Source of the DNA: Myxococcus landrumus
Lineage (GTDB): Bacteria > Myxococcota > Myxococcia > Myxococcales > Myxococcaceae
DNA: 64,000 nucleotides
Assembly: GCF_017301635.1 (NCBI RefSeq)
Contig: NZ_CP071091.1
Location: 5,406,001 to 5,470,000, forward strand
Direction of reading: 5' to 3'
Below, in pieces: positions 34,555 to 42,768 of this stretch. The position numbers and the translations under genes were made by a program. The notes under the pieces were generated by a model. The model was given only the letters and a program-made list of their open reading frames with translations, was not told the DNA's origin and made no database searches. Position 1 is the stretch's first letter. Each line of letters begins with the position of its first letter.

Positions 34555-34672
34555 GCCACGACGTGCGGGGAGCAGGTGGCGTCCCAGGTCAGGAGATTGG
34601 CGCGCGCCGCCAGGACACCTGGCGCGACATCACCTAACTTCCCCATGCCCCGCTGTCCGTTCGGAGGACGCC

Positions 34673-35161
34673 ATGCTCAAGGCTCCCATCGCCGCCCTCT
34701 TCGACGAGTACTACTCGTCGCACCAGCACCCCATCAACCGGCTGACGCACAAAATCGCGATTCCCCTCATCGTCCTGCACATCGTCACGATGCTGGACTG
34801 GGTGAAGCTGGTGGCCCTGCCCGTGCTGCCCGGAGGCGTGCTGACGCTGGGCATGGTGGTGTGGGCGCTGGCCGCCATCTGGTACCTGCGCGCGGACGTC
34901 AAGCTGGGCCTCGTGGTGGTCGCCTTCATGGCCGCGTGTTTCCCCCTGGGCCGGATGATGCCCGTCTGGAGCGTGGTGGCCATCGCCGTGTTCGGCTGGC
35001 TCATCCAACTGGCGGGCCACTCCGTCTGGGAGAAGAAGTCGCCGTCCTTCCTCACCAACCTGGTGCACGCGCTGGTGGGCCCGCTGTTCTTCGTCGCGGT
35101 CCTCTTCGGCGACTACGTCCTCAAGCCCCAGCCCCAGAACGCGACTCCGGCGCGCGCCTGA
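34673..35161 (+). CDS. DUF962 (Mpo1-like) membrane protein, copy 1
   Basis: 162 residues with GGAGGA before ATG at 34673. The conserved features of the DUF962/Mpo1 family are present: His17 and His26 (nine apart) in HQHPINRLTH and His116/Glu120 in GHSVWEKKSP. There are four or so transmembrane helices. Yeast Mpo1 is an Fe(II)-dependent dioxygenase for alpha-oxidation of 2-hydroxy fatty acids. By analogy this protein may shorten hydroxy fatty acids by one carbon. It is 9 bp from copy 2. Confidence 0.88.
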   Translation: MLKAPIAALFDEYYSSHQHPINRLTHKIAIPLIVLHIVTMLDWVKLVALPVLPGGVLTLGMVVWALAAIWYLRADVKLGLVVVAFMAACFPLGRMMPVWSVVAIAVFGWLIQLAGHSVWEKKSPSFLTNLVHALVGPLFFVAVLFGDYVLKPQPQNATPARA

Positions 35162-35170
35162 ACCCCGCCC

Positions 35171-35686
35171 ATGAGCTTCGCTGACAAGCTGCGCGCCTGG
35201 ATGCCCCTGCACGAGAACCGCGCGAGCCGCGCCGTGCACTTCGTGGGCGCCTACATGTTCATCTTCGCCCTGCTCGTGCCGCTCGGCTTGCTGCGCTTCA
35301 CCGCGGGGGACATGACGCTCTCCGCGGCGCATGTCCTGGTCCTGGCGGTGGCGCTCTACGCGCTTTCGCTGGAGTGGACAGCGGGGCTGCTCATGAGCCT
35401 TCCGCTCATCCCCACGCTGAACGCCGCCTTGTCCCTGGGACATCTGCCGGGGCCCACCGTCGCCATCATCGCCGTGGGGGTCATGGTGGCGCGCTTCGCG
35501 CTCGTGGTGGGCGCGCACGTCCTCCTCGAGAAGAAGACGCATGGCCTGTCGCTCGGCGGGCCGCTGCTCTTCTTCATCGAGCCGGTCTACCTGCTCACCG
35601 TCCTTCTGTTCGGGATGGGGCTCAAGCGCGAGCTGCACGCGCGAGTCACGGCCGGCGGTCCTCGGCCGGCGCCCCTGGCGACATAG
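35171..35686 (+). CDS. DUF962 (Mpo1-like) membrane protein, divergent copy 2
   Basis: 171 residues. Overall identity with copy 1 is low, but the key pattern is kept: His14 and His23 nine apart (HENRASRAVH) and His116/Glu120 (AHVLLEKKTH), at the same positions as in copy 1. Both end in a similar helix (VLLFG / VLFG). The tandem pair is probably translated together and may form a heterodimer or use different substrates. Confidence 0.82.
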   Translation: MSFADKLRAWMPLHENRASRAVHFVGAYMFIFALLVPLGLLRFTAGDMTLSAAHVLVLAVALYALSLEWTAGLLMSLPLIPTLNAALSLGHLPGPTVAIIAVGVMVARFALVVGAHVLLEKKTHGLSLGGPLLFFIEPVYLLTVLLFGMGLKRELHARVTAGGPRPAPLAT

Positions 35687-35814
35687 GCGGCTCCAGCGGG
35701 GGATTCCCGACGCCAGGCACAGCGAACCCTGGCGTCGGACGACGGCTTGCTGTTGAAGTCGCCGCCCCGACGCGGGTCCTGGTCCTTCCAGCCCGCCCTG
35801 CTGGAGAAAGCCTC

Positions 35815-36549
35815 GTGGTTCGCCTCTTCGTCCCCATTCCGGACCCCGCTCCCGCCGAGGTGGCGCTGACGGACGACCGCCGCCACTACGTCCTCCACGT
35901 CCTGCGCCTGGGCGAAGGCGACGCGCTGGAGGTCTTCGACGGCAAGGGCCGCTCCTTCGTCAGCCGGGTGAAGGGCGTCGACGCGCAGACGGTGCGCGTG
36001 GAGCTGGGCCCCGTGCGGCAGTCCCCCGCGCGCCGCGCCGTGAGCGTGCTGCAGGGCCTGCCCAAGGGAGACAAGCTGGAGTGGGTGCTGCAGAAGGGCA
36101 CGGAGCTGGGCGCCTCGGCCTTCCTCCCCGTGGACACGGTGCGCAGCGTGGTGAAGCTGGAGCCTCGCCGCGCCCAGGAGCGCACCTCGCGGTGGACGAA
36201 AATCGTCGAGGAGGCCGCCCGACAGTGCCGCCGCGACGACGTGCCGCGCGTGGACAGCCCGCTCCCGCTGACCGAGGCCGCCCGGGGACTGGCCCCTGGC
36301 ACCGTGGTGCTGGTGCTGGACGAGGAGGAATCCGCGGTGCCGCTGGGCGAGGCCTTCCGTGCCGCGGGCGCGGGGACTCCGGTGGCGCTGGTGGTGGGCC
36401 CCGAGGGCGGCCTGGCGCGAGAGGAAGTGGAGGCGCTCAAGTCGCTGGGGGCTCGCGCCGTGACGTTGGGGACTCGCATCCTGCGCACCGAGACGGCGGC
36501 GCTGGCGGCCCTCGCGGTGATGATGCATCTCGATGGAGACCTTGGTTAG
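35815..36549 (+). CDS. rsmE: 16S rRNA (uracil-1498-N3)-methyltransferase
   Basis: 244 residues from GTG at 35815, with GGAG eight bases upstream. The N-terminal PUA-like part (RRHYVLHVLRLGEGD) and the C-terminal SPOUT knot (LVVGPEGGLAREEVEALKSLG, then LGTRILRTETAALAAL) are diagnostic. It methylates N3 of U1498 in the decoding centre. It probably shares a transcript with the DUF962 pair (128-bp gap). Confidence 0.95.
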   Translation: MVRLFVPIPDPAPAEVALTDDRRHYVLHVLRLGEGDALEVFDGKGRSFVSRVKGVDAQTVRVELGPVRQSPARRAVSVLQGLPKGDKLEWVLQKGTELGASAFLPVDTVRSVVKLEPRRAQERTSRWTKIVEEAARQCRRDDVPRVDSPLPLTEAARGLAPGTVVLVLDEEESAVPLGEAFRAAGAGTPVALVVGPEGGLAREEVEALKSLGARAVTLGTRILRTETAALAALAVMMHLDGDLG

Positions 36550-36610
36550 CAGGAGGGGAGCCGAGCGCTCGTTCCCCCCGGGTTCCCACGTTCCCTGGAC
36601 GATTCCTACG

Positions 36611-36645
36611 TTTGTGCCGTCAGGGACCTCTGGGGTCCCCACAAA
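36611..36645 (+). promoter_or_regulatory. Leader hairpin upstream of the GlsB-like gene
   Basis: Nested inverted repeats: TTTGTG / CACAAA outside and GGGACC / GGTCCC inside, with a 6-nt bulge on the left strand. It ends only a few bases before the ribosome site AGGAG of the gene at 36660. It could influence translation or be part of a terminator for rsmE. Confidence 0.4.
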
Positions 36646-36659
36646 CAGGAGAAAGGTTC

Positions 36660-36926
36660 ATGGGGATCATCGCGTTCATCATCATTGGCTTCATCGCGGG
36701 GCTCATCGCGCGTGCCATTCTCCCGGGCAAGCAGAGCATGGGCCTGATGGCGACGACGCTTCTGGGCATGGTCGGCTCGCTGCTCGGTGGATTGGTGGGG
36801 TCCCTGTTCTCGCGCGACGGGCGACTCTTCGAGCTGCGGCCAGCGGGCCTCATCATGTCCGTCGTGGGCGCCATCGTCGTGCTGCTCATCGTGGGCGCGG
36901 TGGGACGGCGCCGAGTCCACGCCTAG
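36660..36926 (+). CDS. GlsB/YeaQ/YmgE family small membrane protein
   Basis: 88 residues. ATG at 36660 follows AGGAGAAAGG. IIIGFIAGLIARAILPGKQ and the Gly-rich second helix (LLGMVGSLLGGLVGSLF) are typical of this family of three-helix inner membrane proteins, often called transglycosylase-associated and linked to envelope stress. A third helix, LIMSVVGAIVVLLIVGAV, is followed by a basic end. Confidence 0.92.
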   Translation: MGIIAFIIIGFIAGLIARAILPGKQSMGLMATTLLGMVGSLLGGLVGSLFSRDGRLFELRPAGLIMSVVGAIVVLLIVGAVGRRRVHA

Positions 36927-36930
36927 CGTG

Positions 36931-36976
36931 AGGCGTTCCACGCAGGTTGTCCCCCAGGGGACACGTGGACGCCTTT
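36931..36976 (+). terminator. Strong stem-loop after the GlsB-like gene
   Basis: AGGCGT-t-CCACG pairs with CGTGGACGCCT, and inside it TGTCCCC pairs with GGGGACA around a CA loop. A TTT follows the stem. This is the best-formed intrinsic-terminator-like structure in the window. Confidence 0.7.
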
Positions 36977-37095
36977 CGGTGACGAGCCCCTGACGGTTCC
37001 TCGACCGAGGGACCTCGGGGGGACGCCACTTTTCTTGCTCCTTCGGTGCGGACGCTTTTTCATGGCGCAAGCCGTCGTCAGCCCGGAGGAGCCCG

Positions 37096-39012
37096 TTGTC
37101 CAAGTGCATGAAGTGCGGAGCGCTGTTGCCGCCCGTCGGAGACTGCCCCGCCTGCGCCAAGGCCGCCGCCCAGACCACCCTGCCGGGTGTGCCGAGCTTC
37201 CTCGACCGGGACCTCCTGATTGACCGCCGGGCTCCCGGCCGCGCCGAGGGCCCCGCCTTCGCCGAGCGCAGCCCCGCGCCGCCGCCCGCCGTGGCCCCGC
37301 TGGCCGGTCCCCTTCCGCCGCCCGCCGAGCCGCGCGTGGCCACACCGCGAAACGCTCCGGGCGTCGCGAGGCCCACGCCCCCCGGCATGACGCCCGCGGC
37401 CCGGCCCGCCTCGGGTCAGCCCGCCTGGGCCCAGGCACAGCCCCAGGCGCAGGCAGGTGGTGGGTTCCCCCTGAATGTTCCGCCCCCGCCGGCCACGGTC
37501 CAGCCGTCCCTGTCGCCGATGACGCCCGCGTACGGGACGCCGAGTGCCGCGCGCGCCCGGGCGGCGGCGGGTCCGTCGCTTCCCGTCGTGGGTCCGGAGT
37601 CGGTGAGCCCCGTGGCGGACACCTTGCCGGGGATGCCGTTCATCGAGCCCGTGGCTCCGGCGTCTTCGGGTCTGCCGCGCATGGGCCCCACGGGGCAGCC
37701 GCAGGGTGCGGCCGCCGCGGGTCAGCTCCACGCGGCGGCTTCGGGGCTGCCGCACATGGCGGCTTCGGCGCAGCCTCACGCGGCGGCTTCGGGACAGCAG
37801 CATGGGGCGACCTCGGGTCTGCCCCACGCGGCGGCCTCGGGCCAGCAGCACGGGGCAGCCTCAGGTCTGCCTCACGCGGCGGCCTCGGGCCAGCAGCACA
37901 TGGCGACCTCGGGACAGCCTCACATGGCGACCTCGGGCCTGCCCCACGCCTCGGCGTCCGGTCTGCCGAACGCGGCGACCTCGGGCCTGCCCCACGCCTC
38001 GGCGTCCAGTCTGCCGAACGCGGCAACCTCGGGGCAGCAGCGCGTGGCGGGTTCGGCGCAGCCTCACATGCCGACCTCGGCGCAGCCTCACATGCCGACC
38101 TCGGCGCAGCCTCACACGGCGGCTTCGGGTCTGCCGCACATGGCGGCCTCCGCCGGTCAGCTCCATGCGGCGGCTTCGGCATCGACCGGTCTGCCTCGCA
38201 TGGATCCAGCGTCGGGCCAGCCGCACATGGCGGCCGCTTCGCCAGGGGTGGCCCGTCCGGAGTCGGCCTCGCCGGGACTGCCTCGCATGGCGGCGGCCCC
38301 GATGGCTCCCGCCTCGTCAGGTCTGTCCCAGATGGAGCAAGCCCCCTCGGGTCACCTCCAGATGGAGGCGGATTCGTCGGGTCTGCCCGCGATGGAGCCC
38401 TTGGACCCCGCCTCCTTCAGCCTCCCCCCGCTCCAGTCCGTGGCTCCCGCCCCGGGACTGCCGGTGATGGAGCAGGCCACGCCCCGCGCCGAGAAGCCTC
38501 GCCCGCAGGCGGCGCCGTCCCGTTCGCAGCCCGGCATCGCGGAGGTGCACGCGCGCCCGGCGTCCCTGTGGCGGCGGCTGCTCTCCTTCTCCATCGACAC
38601 GGCGGCCATCGCCGGCGTCGCGGCCCTGTACATCACCCTCGCGTCGTCCGTGACGGGCGTGAAGTCCCCCGAGGCCGGTTTGTCCGGTCTGGATGGCTTC
38701 GTTGCCTGGCTGCGGGCTCTCCACACGGTGCTGCTGCCGGGCTTTTTCCTCGTGCTGCTCCTGGCGCTTGTATACTGCGCGGTGGCGGCCTTCCTGTGGA
38801 ACGGACGCACGCTCGGACGGCTCCTGTTGGGCCTGCGCCTGGTGGACACACACGGGCTGGCACCCGCCCCGGGACGCGCCATCGTCCGGGCGATGCTCTC
38901 GAGTGTCTCCTTCGTCCTCTTCCTGGGTGGATTCTGGATGGCGCTCTTTGATCGCCGTGGACAGACGCTCCATGACAAGCTGACGTCCACTTTCGTCGTT
39001 CAACCGAGCTGA
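37096..39012 (+). CDS. Zinc-ribbon/RDD membrane protein with octapeptide repeats
   Basis: 638 residues from TTG at 37096, preceded by GGAGGA with 5-base spacing; this start keeps the N-terminal Cys pair. Residues 4-20 form a zinc ribbon (CMKC...CPAC). A Pro/Ala-rich region follows, then 17 octapeptide repeats at residues 214-349. The C-terminal 140 residues are an RDD domain, with Arg in LWRRLLSFSID, GRTLGRLLLGLRLVD and RRGQTLHDKL and three membrane helices. RDD proteins are transport- or stress-linked; the long linker would hold the zinc ribbon far from the membrane. Confidence 0.85.
   Translation: MSKCMKCGALLPPVGDCPACAKAAAQTTLPGVPSFLDRDLLIDRRAPGRAEGPAFAERSPAPPPAVAPLAGPLPPPAEPRVATPRNAPGVARPTPPGMTPAARPASGQPAWAQAQPQAQAGGGFPLNVPPPPATVQPSLSPMTPAYGTPSAARARAAAGPSLPVVGPESVSPVADTLPGMPFIEPVAPASSGLPRMGPTGQPQGAAAAGQLHAAASGLPHMAASAQPHAAASGQQHGATSGLPHAAASGQQHGAASGLPHAAASGQQHMATSGQPHMATSGLPHASASGLPNAATSGLPHASASSLPNAATSGQQRVAGSAQPHMPTSAQPHMPTSAQPHTAASGLPHMAASAGQLHAAASASTGLPRMDPASGQPHMAAASPGVARPESASPGLPRMAAAPMAPASSGLSQMEQAPSGHLQMEADSSGLPAMEPLDPASFSLPPLQSVAPAPGLPVMEQATPRAEKPRPQAAPSRSQPGIAEVHARPASLWRRLLSFSIDTAAIAGVAALYITLASSVTGVKSPEAGLSGLDGFVAWLRALHTVLLPGFFLVLLLALVYCAVAAFLWNGRTLGRLLLGLRLVDTHGLAPAPGRAIVRAMLSSVSFVLFLGGFWMALFDRRGQTLHDKLTSTFVVQPS
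37735..38142 (+). repeat. Seventeen 24-bp in-frame repeats
   Basis: Each unit encodes eight residues of the type AASGLPHM, AASGQQHG or ATSAQPHM, with a His or Asn at position 7 in nearly all. The unit phase is exact from 37735 to 38142. Shuffled variants point to slippage or unequal recombination. Confidence 0.9.
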
Positions 39013-39063
39013 CCCACCGCTTCATTGTGCCTTGCGGCCGCGGCCGTAAGATGCCGCGTCTCC

Positions 39064-42000
39064 ATGCCCGCCCGCCTTGCTCAGCTTCTCGTCTCCCGCA
39101 CGCTCCTTTCCCAGGAGAAGGCGGGAGAGTTGTTGCGTCACCAGCAGGCACAGGGCGGGCACCTGGACACGGTCCTGCTGGAACAGGGGCTCTCGAGCGA
39201 GGCGGATGTGCTCTCGCTGCTCGGAGACGTGTCGGGTTTCCGTCCGGTGAACCTGGTCGACTTCGAGCCCAACGCGGAGGTCGCCTCCTTCATCCCGCCC
39301 AAGATCGCCGAGCGGCTCTGCGTGGTGCCGCTCTCCCTGGACGGACAGACGCTGCACGTCGCCTGCGCGTACCCGGTACCCAAGAAGGAGCTCGACGAGG
39401 TCGGGTTCCTGCTCGGAAGGCCACTCGAGTTGTGGGTGGCCACGGAGATCCGCATCCGCGAGTGGATCTCCACCATCTACCGCCAGCCCCTGGCCCCGCG
39501 CTTCACGCAGTTGGTCGCCGCGCTGGACCCGGAGCAACAGCTTCCCGTCACGCCTCCGCCCCCGCCTCCCCCCGAGGAGTCCCTCACGGTGGAGATGGTG
39601 GAGCGGCTGGCCCGCTCGGTGGCGAAGGAGCCCGTGGCCGCGGAGGTCCGTTCCGCGCCTCGGCCCGAGCAGCGTGACCCGCAGCGTCCGCCGCCGCCTC
39701 CGCCCCCTGACACCGCGGCGGCCCCTCCCCCCGCCTTCGTCCGAGCGCCGCTGCGCTTGAACATGCCGGGGGGCGCACAGCCTTCACGGCCCGACACGTC
39801 CCGCCCGGCCCAGCCGCCCGTGCTCAGCGCCACGCCGGTGCAGGGCAGCCACGGTGGACCCGTGGCGCCCCCCGCGCCGCCGGGAGCTTCGGCCGAGAAC
39901 GCGCAAGCCGGGTCCCGTTTGGCCGGTTCGGGTTCCGCGCAGGGAGTTCCATCGACCTCCCGCGCCGCGCCCCCCGGTGCGACACAGCCGGGCGCGACGA
40001 CCGTCCACGCGCCTCCGTCGGGCACCACTCCATCGGCATCGCGTGCAGCGGCGACGAGTGCCGCGCAGCCAGCAGCCCATTCGGCGACCACGGGTGCCAC
40101 CCAGCACGGTGCGACTGGCTCTGCGCAGCAGCAGCCTCAGCCCAAGGCAGCCGGTGCGCCGGGTGCCGCGCAGTCCGCCCAGCACGGAGCAACAGGCTCA
40201 GCTCAGGCTGCCGCCCACGCGGCAACGGGCTCAGCTCAGTCCTTCCCGCTCGGGACCACTGGCTCAGCGCAGTCCTCCCATCACGGGGCAACGGGCTCGG
40301 CGCAGCCTGCCCATCACGGAGCCGCAGGCTCCGCTCAGTCCGCCTCTCACGGGGCAACGGGCTCAGCCCAGTCTGCTTCTCACGGAGCAACAGGCTCCAC
40401 GCAGCACTCCCCTCCCGGGGCAACGAGTGCATCGCCGCACGCCCTCCACACGGGCACTGCCGGCGCCGCGCAGCAGCCGGGGATGCCGGGCACCGCACAG
40501 CACGGAGCAACGGGCCCCGCGAGCACGTCCCCGTCGGCATCGCGCACCGGGGCGGCAAGCACCGCCCCCGGTACACAGCCAGCCACGCCTTCAGCGACGA
40601 GCTCCGCGCAGCGCACGGGCACCCAGCCCGCCGCCTCCGCCCCTCGTGGTGGCGGCCAGGACGCCAGTTCCTCGCCTCCCGTGTGGCCGCCGGCGCCTCC
40701 CGCGCAATCGGGTCTCCCGCCGCAAATCTGGCCTCCAGGCCCCGCGTCCGCACCGTCTCCCCACGAAGCACCGACGCCCTCCACGCTCCGCTTCGGAACC
40801 TCGTCTCCGGGCAACGCGAACGCGCCGCAGCGCTCGAGCGAGCCCGCCTTCATCGTCTTCCCCAACCCCAACAAGGCCAACACGCCAGCACCGGGCCGAG
40901 CCCGCTCCAACGAGCCGGAAGCCCGTCCCCCGCCGTCGTCCACGAACCAGGACGTGCCGGACTGGACGCTGGCGCAGGCGCGCGCGGCCCTCAAGGAGTC
41001 CACCAAGGACCGCGACCGGCTCATGGACGTGGCGTTGCGCTTCGGCCGCCGCACGTTCGACTACGTCGCGGCCTTCGCCGTGCTGCGAGGCGCGGCCGTG
41101 GGCTGGGAAGCGCGTGGCGAGGGCATGTCGGGTGAGCAGCTCGCCCAGGTGTCCGTGCCGCTCGACGCCAGCAGTGTCTTCCGCACGGTGGCGGTGACGC
41201 GAGGAAGCTACGCGGGACCGCTGTCCCCGGACGCGCTCACGAGGCACTACCTGGAGCTGTTCGGCCGTCAGACGCCGCGCACCGTGTTCCTGTACCCGGT
41301 GGAGGTGAAGGGCCGGCTGGTGGCCATCATCTACGGCGACTGTGGGCAGAAGCCCATGAGCCAGCGCCGGCTGTCGGACTACATCCTGTTCTGCCAGGAC
41401 CTGGCCTCCGCCTTCCAGGAGCTCATCCTCTTCCGCAAGCAGCGCCTCTCCGCGCCGCGGAGTCCCGAGGAGGACATCTCCATCGACGTGGACGTGGCGG
41501 TCGCCACCGCGCCCGCTCCGGCGCCCGCGGTGGTCGCGGGCCTGGGCTGGGGTCCCTTCTTCGGCCGAGGCGCCCCCGGCACCGTGGGCCGCGCCGCCGC
41601 GTTGCCTCCGCGTGCGCAGTCTCAGGAAGAGCGCCCGCCCCCGGACTTCGCCCCGCTCCTGCGCCGGCTCACGGGTCCGGACGCGGCGCAGCGCTCCAGC
41701 GCGATGGTGGAGCTGGCGCGCTCGCCCGAGGCCAGCGCCCGGGTCCTCGCGCAACACTTCCCAGGCCCCACCGCCTGGAGCCGCCTGCCCGTCGTCGAGC
41801 TGCCCGAGGCGGATGAGCTCGGCCCGATTCCAGCCGCGATGTCGCGGCTGGGCCGGCCCGCGGCGCAGGCCCTGTCGCCGCTACTGGACTCGCACGACGC
41901 GGACACGCGCTACTTCGCGCTGCTCACCGCGGGCAACCTGCCCTACGTGGAGCTGGTGGACGGAGTGCTGCGCGGACTGTTCGACCTGGAGCCGGATATC

Positions 42001-42501
42001 TCCAGCGCCGCGCGAGTGGCGTCGGCCGCGCTCAAGCAGTTGCCGCGTCTGGACTCCGCGATGAGGGAGCTGCGGCAGGAGCTCAACAGCCGGGACATGA
42101 TGCGCCGAGCGCTCGCCGCGCGAGCCCTGGGCACCCTGCACGACCGCGACGCCGTCGAGGGCCTCATCCAGCTCACGCGCAGCGAGGACGAGATGTGCGC
42201 GCAGGCGGCGGCCGAGGCACTGCGTGAGGTGACGCGCATGCCGCTGGGCCTCAGCCCCAAGCAGTGGGCGGCCTGGTGGGCGGAGAATCGCAGCCGTCGC
42301 CGCGCGGACTGGCTCATCACGGCGCTGCGCCATCGCGAGCTCGACGTCCGGCTCGCCGCCATCGAGGAGTTGAGCCGAGCGCTCAACGACACCCTCGGCT
42401 ACTACGCGGACGCGCCGGAGTCGGAGCGCGAAGTCGCGGTGCGCCGCTGGGAGGCCGCGGCGGTGGCTCCGGCCAACGCCCGCCGCCTGGGCCTGCTCTA
42501 G
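39064..42501 (+). CDS. MshEN-linker-GAF-like-HEAT repeat protein
   Basis: 1145 residues. Residues 1-145 match the N-terminal domain of type II/IV secretion ATPases (MshEN; LLVSRTLLSQEKAGELLRHQ and IPPKIAERLCVVPLSLDG), which binds c-di-GMP in MshE. A low-complexity linker of about 500 residues rich in Ala, Thr, Ser, Gln and Pro follows, including 11-residue repeats. Residues about 640-805 are GAF-like (VSVPLDASSVFRTV, VAIIYGDCG). The rest is HEAT-type helical repeats. There is no ATPase domain, so it is a sensor or scaffold. A TAAGAT box lies 11 bases before ATG 39064. Confidence 0.82.
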   Translation: MPARLAQLLVSRTLLSQEKAGELLRHQQAQGGHLDTVLLEQGLSSEADVLSLLGDVSGFRPVNLVDFEPNAEVASFIPPKIAERLCVVPLSLDGQTLHVACAYPVPKKELDEVGFLLGRPLELWVATEIRIREWISTIYRQPLAPRFTQLVAALDPEQQLPVTPPPPPPPEESLTVEMVERLARSVAKEPVAAEVRSAPRPEQRDPQRPPPPPPPDTAAAPPPAFVRAPLRLNMPGGAQPSRPDTSRPAQPPVLSATPVQGSHGGPVAPPAPPGASAENAQAGSRLAGSGSAQGVPSTSRAAPPGATQPGATTVHAPPSGTTPSASRAAATSAAQPAAHSATTGATQHGATGSAQQQPQPKAAGAPGAAQSAQHGATGSAQAAAHAATGSAQSFPLGTTGSAQSSHHGATGSAQPAHHGAAGSAQSASHGATGSAQSASHGATGSTQHSPPGATSASPHALHTGTAGAAQQPGMPGTAQHGATGPASTSPSASRTGAASTAPGTQPATPSATSSAQRTGTQPAASAPRGGGQDASSSPPVWPPAPPAQSGLPPQIWPPGPASAPSPHEAPTPSTLRFGTSSPGNANAPQRSSEPAFIVFPNPNKANTPAPGRARSNEPEARPPPSSTNQDVPDWTLAQARAALKESTKDRDRLMDVALRFGRRTFDYVAAFAVLRGAAVGWEARGEGMSGEQLAQVSVPLDASSVFRTVAVTRGSYAGPLSPDALTRHYLELFGRQTPRTVFLYPVEVKGRLVAIIYGDCGQKPMSQRRLSDYILFCQDLASAFQELILFRKQRLSAPRSPEEDISIDVDVAVATAPAPAPAVVAGLGWGPFFGRGAPGTVGRAAALPPRAQSQEERPPPDFAPLLRRLTGPDAAQRSSAMVELARSPEASARVLAQHFPGPTAWSRLPVVELPEADELGPIPAAMSRLGRPAAQALSPLLDSHDADTRYFALLTAGNLPYVELVDGVLRGLFDLEPDISSAARVASAALKQLPRLDSAMRELRQELNSRDMMRRALAARALGTLHDRDAVEGLIQLTRSEDEMCAQAAAEALREVTRMPLGLSPKQWAAWWAENRSRRRADWLITALRHRELDVRLAAIEELSRALNDTLGYYADAPESEREVAVRRWEAAAVAPANARRLGLL
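40183..40413 (+). repeat. Seven 33-bp in-frame repeats
   Basis: Units of the type HGATGSAQSAS, 11 residues each, starting at 40183. Two central units are identical at protein level. The repeats lie inside the disordered linker and related GATGSAQ pieces continue on both sides. Confidence 0.85.
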
Positions 42502-42698
42502 CCACAAGCACCGAGCCGACACTCTCGGGCGCGTCGACCGCAACGACACGCCCGAGACGGAGTTCGAGCTCCCGGTGCGCCGCAGCACGGAATCCAGCCA
42601 ACGCTCATCACCCGGGCCCGCGACAGCCCCGAGCACCGAGCAGCCCTCTCGGGCACGCCCCACCCTCGCGAGCTTCCAAGCAAGCCCCCCACGTCGGC

Positions 42699-42711
42699 CT
42701 GACCGCGTCAG
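42699..42711. promoter_or_regulatory. Inverted repeat and -10-like box before the kinase gene
   Basis: CTGAC-CGC-GTCAG lies 19 bases upstream of a TATGCT hexamer at 42730-42735, which would give a leader of roughly 30 nt for the gene at 42769. The rest of the 267-bp gap before it shows nothing recognisable. Confidence 0.3.
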
Positions 42712-42768
42712 CCCCGCCCCCGCCCGGACTATGCTGGCCCCAGTGACTCCGGTACGAGACTCGACACG

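Noticed and set aside
37735-40413. CRISPR-like spaced repeats
   Set aside because: The repeats are contiguous, 24 or 33 bp, and in frame within coding genes, with no unique spacers and no cas genes.
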